This document shows positions 55,911-64,000 of a stretch of 64,000 nucleotides of DNA, one piece after another (the stretch's first letter is position 1; each line of letters starts with the position of its first letter). Location: positions 28,327 through 92,326 of the forward strand of contig NZ_UETB01000015.1 of NCBI RefSeq assembly GCF_900116375.1, written 5' to 3'. A program made the translations under genes and the position numbers. The notes under the pieces were generated by a model. The model made no database searches, had not been told where the DNA came from, and saw only the letters and a program-made list of their open reading frames with translations. This DNA is from Georgenia satyanarayanai. Lineage in GTDB: Bacteria; Actinomycetota; Actinomycetes; Actinomycetales; Actinomycetaceae.

Positions 55911-56753
55911 GTGAGCGAGAGCAGCACGAGCGCGCAGCCCGACGCCCGCGAGGAGGGCGTGCAGCCGCGTCGCGTCATCATCACCGGGGCGGACTCGGGC
56001 ATCGGCAAGGCGAGCGCCGTCGCGCTGGCCGGGCCGGGCCGGCACGTCGGCCTCACCTGGCACACCGACGAGGACGGCGCCGAACGCACCGCCGAGGAGG
56101 TCCGCTCCCTGGGGGCGACGGCGCACGTGCGTCGCCTGGACCTCACCGACCCGCAGAGCGGTGCCGCGGTGGTCGACGAGCTCGCCGGGGCGATGGGCGG
56201 CGTGGACGCTCTCGTCATGTCCTCGGGCACCGGGAGCTCCGAGCTCCTGCTCGACATGGACTTCGCCACGTGGCGCGAGGTCGTGTCCGTCGACCTCGAC
56301 GGCGCGTTCTGCTGCCTCCAGGCCGCGGCGCGGCACATGGTGGCCGGCGGCACCGGCGGGCGGATCGTCGCCATCACGAGCGTCCACGAGCACGCGCCAC
56401 GCGTCGGTGCGGGCCCCTACTGCGCGGCCAAGGGCGGGCTCGGCCTGCTCGTCAAGGTCGCCGCCCTCGAGCTGGCGGAGCACGGGATCACGGTCAACGC
56501 CGTCGCGCCCGGGGAGATCGCCACGCCGATGACCGGCCAGGAGGACGAGTCGGTGATGGAGGGCAAGGAGCGCCCGGGCATCCCCGTCGCCCGGCCCGGT
56601 GACGCCCGCGAGATCGCCGCCGTCGTCGCTTTCCTGTGCGGGCCCGAGGCGGGCTACGTCAACGGCGCCTCGTGGGCCGTCGACGGCGGCATGCTCCAGA
56701 TGGGCCCGCAGGCCGGCTCCCACCTCGAGAGCCACGACTGGCGCCGCCCGTAG
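55911..56753 (+). CDS. SDR-family oxidoreductase (glucose-dehydrogenase-like)
   Basis: A 280-residue SDR. TGADSGIGKASAVAL is at about 25-39, SSGTG replaces the usual NNAG, and the catalytic pair is YCAAKGG with Ser in ITSVHEH; C-terminal NGASWAVDGGMLQM. Variation of NNAG to SSGT is notable but tolerated in the family. GTG start follows GGAGGG. Confidence 0.87.
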   Translation: MSESSTSAQPDAREEGVQPRRVIITGADSGIGKASAVALAGPGRHVGLTWHTDEDGAERTAEEVRSLGATAHVRRLDLTDPQSGAAVVDELAGAMGGVDALVMSSGTGSSELLLDMDFATWREVVSVDLDGAFCCLQAAARHMVAGGTGGRIVAITSVHEHAPRVGAGPYCAAKGGLGLLVKVAALELAEHGITVNAVAPGEIATPMTGQEDESVMEGKERPGIPVARPGDAREIAAVVAFLCGPEAGYVNGASWAVDGGMLQMGPQAGSHLESHDWRRP

Positions 56754-56810
56754 GAGGCTCGGCGCGCGGACCGGGCGCGCCGCCGTCGCGTGGCCAGTAG
56801 CGTCTGCGGG

Positions 56811-57872
56811 ATGGACCTCCCGCTGCTGCCGCCGGTCGCCCCGATGCTCGCGAAGTCCGTCAAGGACGTGCCCGCGGGCGAGTACCTCTACGAGCCCAAG
56901 TGGGACGGCTTCCGCGCGATCGTCTTCAAGGACGGCGACGACGTCGAGATCGACAGCCGCAACGAGAAACCGATGACGCGGTACTTCCCCGAGCTCGTCG
57001 AGGCCCTGCGCGCCCAGCTGCCCGAGCGCTGCGTCGTCGACGGGGAGATCGTCATCGTCACCGGCGAGCGGCTCGACTTCGAGGCGCTCCTCCAGCGCAT
57101 CCACCCCGCCGACTCGCGCGTGCGGCTGCTCGCCGAGCAGACGCCCGCGTCCTTCGTCGCCTTCGACCTCCTCGCGCTGGGCGACGAGGACCTCACCGCC
57201 TTGCCCATGGCGCAGCGCCGCGAACGGCTGGAGGAGGCGCTCGCCGGCGCGCAGGCACCGGTCCACCTCACCCGCGCGACGACGGACACGGCGCTGGCCC
57301 GCGAGTGGCTCGACCTCTTCGAGGGCGCCGGGCTCGACGGCGTCGTGTCCAAGCCGCTCGACCTCACCTACCAGCCGAACAAGCGGCTCATGCTCAAGAC
57401 GAAGCACGAGCGCACCGCCGACTGCGTGCTCGCCGGCTTCCGCTGGCACAAGAGCGGCGGCGTCGTCGGCTCCCTCCTCCTCGGCCTGTACGACGACGGC
57501 GGGAAGCTCCAGCACGTGGGCGTCGCGTCCTCCTTCACGATGAAGCGGCGCGCCGAGCTCGTCGAGGAGCTCGAGCCGCTGCGCGTGGCCGAGGGCGAGG
57601 ACCACCCGTGGGCCGACTGGGAGAACGCCTCGGCCCACGAGAAGAACCGGCTGCCCGGCGCGCAGAGCCGCTGGTCGGCCGGCAAGGACCTCTCCTTCGT
57701 GCCGCTGCGCCCCGAGCGGGTGCTCGAGGTCGCCTACGACCACATGGAGGGCACCCGCTTCCGGCACAGCGGGCAGTTCCGCCGCTGGCGCCCCGACCGC
57801 GACCCGGAGTCGTGCGGCTACGAGCAGCTCGAGGAGCCGATGAAGTTCGACCTGGCCGACGTCCTGCGCTGA
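56811..57872 (+). CDS. ligC: ATP-dependent DNA ligase, LigC type
   Basis: A 353-residue ligase. The adenylated Lys is in YEPKWDGFRAIVF (about 33), followed by DGEIVIV, FVAFDLLAL, GLDGVVSKPLDLTY and LMLKTKHERTADCVLAGFRW; an OB fold ends the protein. The short form and N-terminus DLPLLPPVAPMLAK match mycobacterial LigC, a repair ligase. ATG is 7 nt after TAGCGT (leaderless). Confidence 0.92.
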   Translation: MDLPLLPPVAPMLAKSVKDVPAGEYLYEPKWDGFRAIVFKDGDDVEIDSRNEKPMTRYFPELVEALRAQLPERCVVDGEIVIVTGERLDFEALLQRIHPADSRVRLLAEQTPASFVAFDLLALGDEDLTALPMAQRRERLEEALAGAQAPVHLTRATTDTALAREWLDLFEGAGLDGVVSKPLDLTYQPNKRLMLKTKHERTADCVLAGFRWHKSGGVVGSLLLGLYDDGGKLQHVGVASSFTMKRRAELVEELEPLRVAEGEDHPWADWENASAHEKNRLPGAQSRWSAGKDLSFVPLRPERVLEVAYDHMEGTRFRHSGQFRRWRPDRDPESCGYEQLEEPMKFDLADVLR

Positions 57873-57879
57873 CCGCAAG

Positions 57880-58246
57880 GCCACGCTGGACGGCGAACGT
57901 CCGATCCCATTCCTCGCGCCGTCCCGTGACGAACGATGTTCCGCCGACCACACCGGCGTTGTTGAAGAGTAGGTGGATCGCCTCGGTCTCGTGGTCCTCA
58001 GCGACCTCGGCACGTAGGCGGTCCACGGCGGCCTCGTCCACGACGTCGTACACGTGCGCCGTCACCCGGACGTCGGGATCGATGGCCCGAGCCCGACGAA
58101 CTGCCGCATCCAACGTGCGTCCGTCGAGGTCGCAGACGGCGACATGAGTTCCCGTCCGGACCAGACCGAGAAGCAGACCGCGTCCAATGCCTGAGGCGCC
58201 TCCGGTCAGCACGGCAAGGCCCTTCGAACCGCGAGAAGCCCGCCAT
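57880..58246 (-). pseudogene. Truncated, frameshifted SDR remnant
   Basis: A start MAGFSRFEG, then an extra G in a GGG run at about 58222 shifts the frame into LAVLTGGASGIGRGLLLGLV, LLFNNAGVVGGTSFVTG and REEWDRTFAV, after which similarity ends near 57885. Only the NAD-binding half of a short-chain dehydrogenase remains, abutting the ligC stop. Confidence 0.75.
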
Positions 58247-58353
58247 GGCGGCGACTATGCCGGGCGGCGCCCCTGTCGGGCAAGCATCGGCGCCGACTAC
58301 GCGGACACACCCCAGAGAGGTCCCGATGGTTGATCGCCCAGCGACTCATCGCT

Positions 58354-58806
58354 CTATGCCGCTCCTTGGCAGTAGTGCCGGAGGAGAGCTTCCCGGTGGG
58401 TCGTTTCCTCGATCCCTGTGAAACCCTCATCGCCATACGGGTCGATATGGAGGTTGGTCGATTCGCCGAACTCGGTGATGTACTGCCGGACGAGGTCGTC
58501 CTCACCGCTCACTGTGGTCCACACCTGGGCGTCGGAGGTGGTGGATCGGTAGGTCACCTCAAAGGTGAGCTCCTCGGGGGTTCCCTCGCGAAAGGTGACA
58601 GACCCAGTAGTACCTTCTAGGCCGCTGACACGCTCCACCTCAACCGTGTCCTGCTCCTCGCTGGCCGCATCGCCCGCGTCTGCGCGATAGGAGAGCACGC
58701 ACTCGACGGTCGTCGGCAATCGGTCGTCGACTGCATCACTGCTTGAGGTGCATCCCGAGAGCACGAACAAACCCAGCAGGATCGCGCTGTGTCGTCGTTG
58801 CCACAT
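58354..58806 (-). CDS. Hypothetical lipoprotein
   Basis: A 150-residue secreted protein with lipobox LSGC (Cys19) after a hydrophobic signal. The mature part is acidic, with no recognised domain; two or three further cysteines (VECVLSY, RHYCQGAA) could form a disulfide. Base composition is less GC-rich than in the core genes nearby. Confidence 0.7.
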   Translation of the reverse strand: MWQRRHSAILLGLFVLSGCTSSSDAVDDRLPTTVECVLSYRADAGDAASEEQDTVEVERVSGLEGTTGSVTFREGTPEELTFEVTYRSTTSDAQVWTTVSGEDDLVRQYITEFGESTNLHIDPYGDEGFTGIEETTHREALLRHYCQGAA

Positions 58807-59065
58807 TATGATCCCGACGTTACCAGCGGGACTTTTCCATCAGTCAATGCCCCGCGTGCGGTAGGAGTCGGCCCCGCATGCCGCTCGAAAGTCCTAGTCC
58901 TGCGCCACATCCGTTGTGCAGGGTTCCCTTAACGCCGCCGCCGCCTTCCCTGACTTCCTTCATCACTACACTCACCACCGCGGCCACACCGCATTCAAGG
59001 GCGCCTCACCCGCAAGCCGCGTACCCAACGGCCGTGGTCAGCACGACTAGGCAAGGAGATCGCGC

Positions 59066-59782
59066 GTGACAACAAGACCCCGCTTCGAGGAGCTCGCATG
59101 GCGGTCGACCCCGATCGGTGAGCTGAGCCTGCGCCGCCGGGTGGAGCCGAGCCTCGGCGTCGACGTCTACGAGGTCAAGCTCGGCGACGAGTTCCTCATG
59201 TCCAGCCTGTTCACCGCGGCCGAGGAGGAGCTGGCCCGCCTCGCGCTGGCCGAACTCGACGAACCGGCCATCGACGTCGTCGTCGGCGGTTTGGGGCTGG
59301 GGTACACCGCGCGAACCGCGCTGGCTGACGCCCGGGTGCGATCGCTGACGGTCGTGGACCTCCTCGAGGACGTCATCGACTGGCAGCGACGCGGCCTACT
59401 CCCGGGCGCCACAGAGCTGACCGATGACCCGCGCACCGAGCTGGTCGTCGGGAACTTCTTCGCCAGGGCCGCGTCGGCCGCAGGCTTCGACGCGACCGCA
59501 CCAGGGCGGCGCTTCCACGCCATCCTGCTGGACATCGACCACTCACCGCGCCACGTCCTGGACTCGACCAACGCCCGCTTCTACACCGAGCCCGGGCTGC
59601 GCGAGCTGGCCCGGCACCTGCTGCCCGGCGGCGTCTTCGCGCTATGGTCCGACGACCCGCCCGACGACAAATTCCTCGCGGTCACCCAGGCAGTGTTCAC
59701 CACCGTGCGCGCGGTCGAGGTGAGCTTCCCCAACTTCTACACCGGCTCCACCTCCGCGAACACGATCTACCTGGCTCGCTGA
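59066..59782 (+). CDS. Spermidine-synthase-like methyltransferase
   Basis: A 238-residue class I SAM-fold protein of the polyamine aminopropyltransferase-like group: VVVGGLGLGYTARTALADA is motif I, VVDLLEDVIDW motif II, ILLDIDHSPRHVLD and LLPGGVFALWSDDPPDDKF follow. GTG start has AAGGAG 7 nt upstream. Substrate unknown; several bacteria annotate such proteins only as spermidine synthase-like. Confidence 0.82.
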   Translation: MTTRPRFEELAWRSTPIGELSLRRRVEPSLGVDVYEVKLGDEFLMSSLFTAAEEELARLALAELDEPAIDVVVGGLGLGYTARTALADARVRSLTVVDLLEDVIDWQRRGLLPGATELTDDPRTELVVGNFFARAASAAGFDATAPGRRFHAILLDIDHSPRHVLDSTNARFYTEPGLRELARHLLPGGVFALWSDDPPDDKFLAVTQAVFTTVRAVEVSFPNFYTGSTSANTIYLAR

Positions 59783-60251
59783 TCCCGCAGCCGCCCTCAG
59801 CGAGGTCACGCGCCCGGCCAGCGGGGTTGGGAGGTGAGCCAAGACTGCACCCGGAGATCCGCGCTGCACGAACGGCGCCCGACGACCGCTTGCTCCCGCA
59901 CAACGAAACCAGACGGCGCTGCAGTGGTCAGCCGTCCCCGCTGGGGATCCTTGACCGGCCGATAGAAGCTCAGTAGCGCGCGGTGTGTCCGACGGCGCCG
60001 CGCTGCGCGCCGGCAGCGCAGTTCTGCGTCGCCTGTTACACCTTGCTGTCAAACGGAAGCGGGACGCCTTGGTCGGGACCAGTGCGATGGCAGCGCTGTG
60101 GCTCGCCTCGCCGACTCCTTTGCGTTGCGGCTCTGTACTACGGAGGTTCGAGCTGCCCTGAGGGCGGACGGGGCTCGGATGTCGGGGGTCGGTCCTAGCC
60201 TTGTGAGCAGGACGGCAAAGCAGTCGGAAACCCGCAGAGGGGGTGGGGTCG
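59783..60251. other. Non-coding or decayed stretch
   Basis: No frame here looks genuinely coding on either strand, and no RNA gene, repeat or strong hairpin is evident. It may contain the promoter of the DUF222/HNH gene. Composition is less biased than in the coding core, consistent with decayed DNA. Confidence 0.5.
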
Positions 60252-62351
60252 GTGAGCACCATCGACGACTTCGACCCGCACGCGGCCTGGTTGGAGGACC
60301 CCAGCACCTACGAGCCGATCGGCGAGCAGTCCCTGCGCCGCCTCGAGGAGCTGTGGGCCCGCGAGGAGGACGCCGCCGACGCGTACGACGACCCAGGCCA
60401 CGCACCTCCGCCGTCGACGATCACCACCCGGGAGATGAGCTTCGAGCCGCGCCAGCCGGTGCCGGCCGAGGCGCTCGCGGCCATGGCACCCGACGGCCAG
60501 CTCCTCACCGAGCTCGAGGACATCGACCCGCGAGAGGTGGACGAGTACTACCTCGTGGAGATGGCCGCCGCGTACCAGCGCATGGCCGCGTGGGCCACCG
60601 CCAAGCTCACCCGCGTAGCCGGCGAGCTCTCCCGGCGGCCACTGATGACCGGCAGCGGCGCCCTGCCCTCGCACGTCAAGGCCGGGAACATGGCCGCGGA
60701 CGAGCTCGCTCCCCGCCTCGGCCTGAGCCGCTTCGCCGCGCAGCGCCTGGTGAGCAACGCCCGCGCCTTCGAGAACGTCTTCGCCCTCACCGGTCAGGCC
60801 CTGGCCACCGGGCACATCGACGCCCGCAAAGCCACCACGATCGTGTCGATGCTCGAGGACTACCCCGTCGAGATCGCCGTCCTCGTCCAGGACGCCGTCA
60901 TCGACGACGCCGGCACCCAGACCCACAGCCAGCTCCTCGAGGCCATCAGGAAGGCCGTCATCGCCCTCAGCCACGACGACGCCGACCTCTTCCACGCCCG
61001 CGCCCGAGCCAGACGACGGGTCGAGCACCCGCGCCAGCTACCCGACGGCATGGCCACCATCCACGCAGTCCTGCCGGCCACCGACGCCGCGGCCATCGAC
61101 CTCGCACTCGAGGCCACCGCCCGCTCCGCCCAGGCCGGCGGCGATGACCGCACGCTCGACCAGCTGCGCGCCGACATCCTCTCCCTCATGGGCCACACCG
61201 CCCTCGAGCTCGGATACGTCGGACTACCGCCGGGAACCGTCGTGAGTGCCGGCCAACTTCCTGACGATCCGGCGGGCGACGAGCCCCATGTCGGGACGGC
61301 GCACGATGTCGACTGTGGGGCGGCGCAGGCACCTGACGCGCCAAAGACGCCGGAAGCGCCGGATGGTTGCCAGCCTGGCGCGGTGGACGTGCCGCCGACC
61401 GACACCGTGGACGGCACGACGCTCGAGGCCCAGGGCCGGGCCGACGAGCGGAGTGAATCTGCTGCCGCAACCTCTCCAGCTCAGCCGGTCTCCCAGCGGC
61501 GCGAGTCGGGTCGGCTCGCACCTCCGGACGCCGCAAGCCCTGTCCCGGCCGATCTCGACCCACCTGGCCACCGGTCCGAGGGGACAGCTGCGCCCACAGT
61601 CGGTGCGGTAGCGTCCGCGGCGCCTACGGACCCGCCTCCGCCTCCGGATGGCGATCCACCTCCGCATGGTCCGGGCTCCGTCCCGCGTCGCTGGCACATG
61701 CCGGTGGGCCACATCGGCGGCCAGCGCGCCCAGATCCGGGTCCACGTGCCCCTCTCGGTGCTGCTCCCGCCCGACATCGCCCGGCAGCTCGGCCTGCCGG
61801 CGTCGAAGCCGGCAGACGGCACCGGCGCGGAGCTCCCCCCGCTGCCCGAGGAGGACGCCATGCTCGCCCTGCTCGACCGCGAGCCCGCCGAGATCGCCAC
61901 CCTCGAGGGCTACGGACCCATCTCCCCCGCCGTCGCCCGAGCCGCGGCGCTGGGCGGCACGTGGCGACGGATCGTCACCGACCCGCTCACCGGCACCGTC
62001 CTGGACCACGGACGCACCCGCTACCGGCCACCCACCGAGCTCGCCGAGCTCATCCGGCTACGGGACGGCACCTGCGTCCGACCCGGCTGCACCCACCCCG
62101 CCCGAGGCTGCCAGCTCGACCACATCGTCCCCTGGAACGCCGGAGGCACCACCTCCATGCTCGGCCTCGAGGACCTCTGCACCCACGACCACACCCTCAA
62201 GACCAGCGCCCAGTTCCAGCTCCGCCGCCTCGGCAGCGGCGCCTACGAGTGGGTCACCCCCAGCGGCCACATCTACCGCCGTCAGCCCGGAGGCCGGGTC
62301 ACCCGCGAGCGCCGGCGCGTGCACGGACTCCCGAACGCCCCGACCTTCTAG
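60252..62351 (+). CDS. DUF222 / HNH endonuclease domain protein
   Basis: A 699-residue protein. The DUF222 domain (LTELEDIDPREVDEYYLVE to about residue 330) is followed by a disordered Pro/Ala/Asp-rich linker (about 332-480), then a second conserved part and the HNH nuclease CVRPGCTHPARGCQLDHIVP ... LCTHDHTLK. Such proteins occur in many copies in Actinobacteria and are suspected mobile or homing-like nucleases. The GTG at 60252 is preferred; 60243 is an alternative start. Confidence 0.88.
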   Translation: MSTIDDFDPHAAWLEDPSTYEPIGEQSLRRLEELWAREEDAADAYDDPGHAPPPSTITTREMSFEPRQPVPAEALAAMAPDGQLLTELEDIDPREVDEYYLVEMAAAYQRMAAWATAKLTRVAGELSRRPLMTGSGALPSHVKAGNMAADELAPRLGLSRFAAQRLVSNARAFENVFALTGQALATGHIDARKATTIVSMLEDYPVEIAVLVQDAVIDDAGTQTHSQLLEAIRKAVIALSHDDADLFHARARARRRVEHPRQLPDGMATIHAVLPATDAAAIDLALEATARSAQAGGDDRTLDQLRADILSLMGHTALELGYVGLPPGTVVSAGQLPDDPAGDEPHVGTAHDVDCGAAQAPDAPKTPEAPDGCQPGAVDVPPTDTVDGTTLEAQGRADERSESAAATSPAQPVSQRRESGRLAPPDAASPVPADLDPPGHRSEGTAAPTVGAVASAAPTDPPPPPDGDPPPHGPGSVPRRWHMPVGHIGGQRAQIRVHVPLSVLLPPDIARQLGLPASKPADGTGAELPPLPEEDAMLALLDREPAEIATLEGYGPISPAVARAAALGGTWRRIVTDPLTGTVLDHGRTRYRPPTELAELIRLRDGTCVRPGCTHPARGCQLDHIVPWNAGGTTSMLGLEDLCTHDHTLKTSAQFQLRRLGSGAYEWVTPSGHIYRRQPGGRVTRERRRVHGLPNAPTF

Positions 62352-62364
62352 GGGTTTGCCCTAG

Positions 62365-62550
62365 TCAGTCCGCGGCGCCGGCCGCCCGGATCGCGTCGGT
62401 GGCGCGGATGAACCCGAGGTGGCTGAAGGCCTGGCGGAAGTTACCGGCCAGACGCCCACTGCCGGGGTCGTACTCCTCGGACAGGAGCCCGAAGTCGCTG
62501 GAGTACACGACGAACATGTCGAGGAAGTCCTCCTCGAAGCGGGCAACCAC
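62365..62550 (-). pseudogene. C-terminal scrap of a GH15 glucoamylase/trehalase-like gene
   Basis: Minus-strand translation gives FEEDFLDMFVVYSSDFGLLS, EEYDPGSGRLAGNFRQAFSH and LGFIRATDAIR before a stop. This is the very end of glycoside hydrolase 15 proteins (LL.EEYDP..GR.LGNFPQAFSH.GLI). The remaining 500 or so residues are absent upstream. Confidence 0.8.
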
Positions 62551-62644
62551 CCGAGCATTGGGGCGCACAGCTGGAGTCCCTCGTTCGGATCGGCTACCGG
62601 CCATTCGCGTCCACATCGGCAATGAGAACGCCATTCCGACGCGG

Positions 62645-63337
62645 TCATGGCTCCCAGAGGTCCAGCGTGATCGCTGCCACCAATCCGTCGCTGTCGACGA
62701 AGAAGTCGATCGTGAACCAGTCCAGGCACGACTGCATCCTGTTTGGGCTCGGCTGCACTGAGACTCGCCGCATCTCGTTCATCTCGGGCGGCGCAGGCAC
62801 GGGCGGTGACACGCAATGTGGGTGGTCACCGAACGTGACGATGAGTCCACTCTCGTCCGCCACCGATGGGTCACCGTCCGAGCCAGCGACCTCACGTGCC
62901 ATGACATCGATCGCAGAGAACGGTCCGACACGTCCTCGGAACACGTCCTCGGGAATCTCCCAGGCTGCGGGGTCTGGGGCCGACGCGACCGGAAGCTCGG
63001 TCAACAGTCGATCCCCCAACCCCAGCTGCGCGCCTTCCGACGCCAGGCCGAGCTCTGAAGTAGACGCGGCATCGGGATCGAGGCTGAACGCAACGAAGCG
63101 CTCAACCAAGGCGCTATCCGCGTCCGTGGCCTCGGATGTTGCAGCGTCCCCATCGACTGGATCGACCGTGGGCGTTGCCGGGCGAGGCTGGTCGAGCGTC
63201 ACGGTAGGCACGCCCGAACCGGTGGTGGTGTCCACCTCTGGAGGCGTTACTGACGATGAGCACCCCGTGAGTGCGAGAGCTGTCGCGACCAACGGAAACC
63301 ACAGCGATCGGGAGCTCGGCGAGGTGATGGCCAGCAT
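62645..63337 (-). CDS. Hypothetical lipoprotein
   Basis: A 230-residue lipoprotein. Signal peptide SLWFPLVATALALTGC with lipobox Cys28; then a Thr/Asp/Pro-rich stretch and a globular part with EIPEDVFRGRVGPFSAIDVM and CLDWFTIDFFVDSDGLVAAI. No domain recognised. I start at the ATG at 63335-63337, which gives a normal signal peptide; the longer frame to 63454 does not. Confidence 0.72.
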   Translation of the reverse strand: MLAITSPSSRSLWFPLVATALALTGCSSSVTPPEVDTTTGSGVPTVTLDQPRPATPTVDPVDGDAATSEATDADSALVERFVAFSLDPDAASTSELGLASEGAQLGLGDRLLTELPVASAPDPAAWEIPEDVFRGRVGPFSAIDVMAREVAGSDGDPSVADESGLIVTFGDHPHCVSPPVPAPPEMNEMRRVSVQPSPNRMQSCLDWFTIDFFVDSDGLVAAITLDLWEP

Positions 63338-63672
63338 GCACTCCAGCGTGCCAGCCGCTGTTGCCTGTGGCGCCAGATTGGGCCTCCGCCGCCAGATTGC
63401 CACCGCGCAGGCCGGAAGATGGACGACGGACGCTGGAGATGGAACGAACGACATGTGGGGCGGTCCTCAGGACGACAGGCCGCAAGGTTCCCTTCCGCGT
63501 GTGTGCGTTCCGTACGAGGAGCCAGTCACGGTCCGGCCACGGGGGCTCACAGCCTCCTCGGAGCCGCAGCCGGCCACGTTCCGCAGGGGATCCCCATGCG
63601 GCGTCATGAATGCCCCCCTGGTCGTCGCCGCCCTGGCAGCAGCGACGTGGCCGGTGAGTAGGGTCGCTTCAT
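63338..63672. other. Non-coding stretch before the cold-shock-like gene
   Basis: No convincing coding frame. A short direct repeat GCCAGATTG occurs twice near 63372 and 63391. The right end holds the TAGGGT box of the next gene. Confidence 0.45.
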
Positions 63673-63945
63673 ATGGAACACATCGGGGAGCCGGGGAGAC
63701 CGGAGTGGATCGCTGGCCGCGTCCGACAGTGGCGTGGTGATGAGGGATGGGGAGTCATCGACTCCGAAGCCACGCCCGGAGGATGCTGGTGCCACTTCTC
63801 AGCGATCCAAGCAGAGGGCTACCGCGAGCTACGCGACGGCGAAGTCGTCGAGTTCTCCTTCGAGAAGGTCGAGCAGGACGGCTGGCCCTTCAGAGCCATC
63901 GCCGTACAGCGCATGGGCCCCGACATCTCACCCGACCGGTTGTAG
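63673..63945 (+). CDS. Divergent cold-shock-domain protein
   Basis: A 90-residue protein. GRVRQWRGDEGWGVIDSE and CWCHFSAIQAEGYRELRDGE, then VVEFSFEKVEQDGWPFRAIAV, follow the cold-shock OB fold: GWGVI takes the place of KGFGFI (RNP1) and CWCHFSAI that of VFVHFSAI (RNP2), with two cysteines. Probably a nucleic-acid binder. The ATG is 8 nt after TAGGGT (63659-63664). Confidence 0.82.
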   Translation: MEHIGEPGRPEWIAGRVRQWRGDEGWGVIDSEATPGGCWCHFSAIQAEGYRELRDGEVVEFSFEKVEQDGWPFRAIAVQRMGPDISPDRL

Positions 63946-64000
63946 CTCTAGCGGCTTCGCGACACCGCTGCGACCTTCGCCCAGTCCCGGTGGCGGATCC

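Noticed and set aside
58878..59069. 63-codon Pro/Ser/Thr-rich frame overlapping the methyltransferase start by GTGA
   Set aside because: Low complexity, no ribosome site, and composition of non-coding DNA; the overlap seems accidental.

Overview
The window is high-GC, densely packed bacterial DNA that reads as a chromosome segment of an actinobacterium. Supporting markers are a CarD-type RNA polymerase regulator, a SufR-SufBDC-Rieske-SufSUT iron-sulfur operon, a DUF5302 protein, a DUF222/HNH protein, a PPOX-fold protein, GTG and TTG starts, and many start codons lying 5-8 nt after a TANNNT box (leaderless mRNAs). A member of the Micrococcales such as a Georgenia- or Cellulomonas-like organism is plausible; the genus cannot be fixed from the sequence alone.

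Bases 1 to about 17,450 look like one end of an integrated conjugative or mobilizable island. From its chromosomal edge inward it holds a candidate attachment region beside sufT, a tyrosine integrase, an excisionase, a C-terminally truncated methylase, a DUF4913-like protein, an SSB, an antisense nuclease-like gene, a TraD/VirD4 coupling protein, a small hypothetical, and an ArdC-like antirestriction protein whose ribosome binding site lies in a 17-bp hairpin. Cargo follows: a complete arsenic module (arsR, arsO, arsB, an ArsR-ArsC fusion, arsC, trxB/arsT) and a three-gene overlapping unit of MbcA/Xre-type antitoxin, RES toxin and PEP/pyruvate-binding enzyme. The antitoxin carries a nonsense codon and the toxin a frameshift. 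The PEP-type enzyme runs off the left edge, so the island continues outside the window.

From 17,451 to about 57,900 the DNA is ordinary chromosome. The suf operon (17.4-24.1 kb, minus strand) is divergent from an ABC-2 exporter. Next come DUF5997, a LysR effector domain, SppA, an SDR, DoxX, a glyoxalase-fold protein, a PhoD-like phosphatase, an FMN hydroxyacid dehydrogenase, an NAD hydroxyacid dehydrogenase, DinB behind a LexA box, and a CmtR/CDF metal-resistance pair with a palindromic operator. After these are a lipoprotein, an LLM oxidoreductase, an ATPase, a universal stress protein, a MurE-like ligase, CarD, RtcB, an MFS/GntR divergent pair, a Mug glycosylase, and the glycine cleavage operon gcvP-gcvT-gcvH-PPOX behind a tandem glycine riboswitch. 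A HAD phosphatase, DUF4282, a second SDR and a LigC-type DNA ligase close this part.

From about 57,900 to the right edge the sequence is looser and partly decayed: a truncated SDR, two unrelated lipoproteins, a spermidine-synthase-like methyltransferase, a DUF222/HNH endonuclease, a C-terminal scrap of a GH15 glucoamylase, and a divergent cold-shock-domain protein. Long non-coding stretches are found only here.
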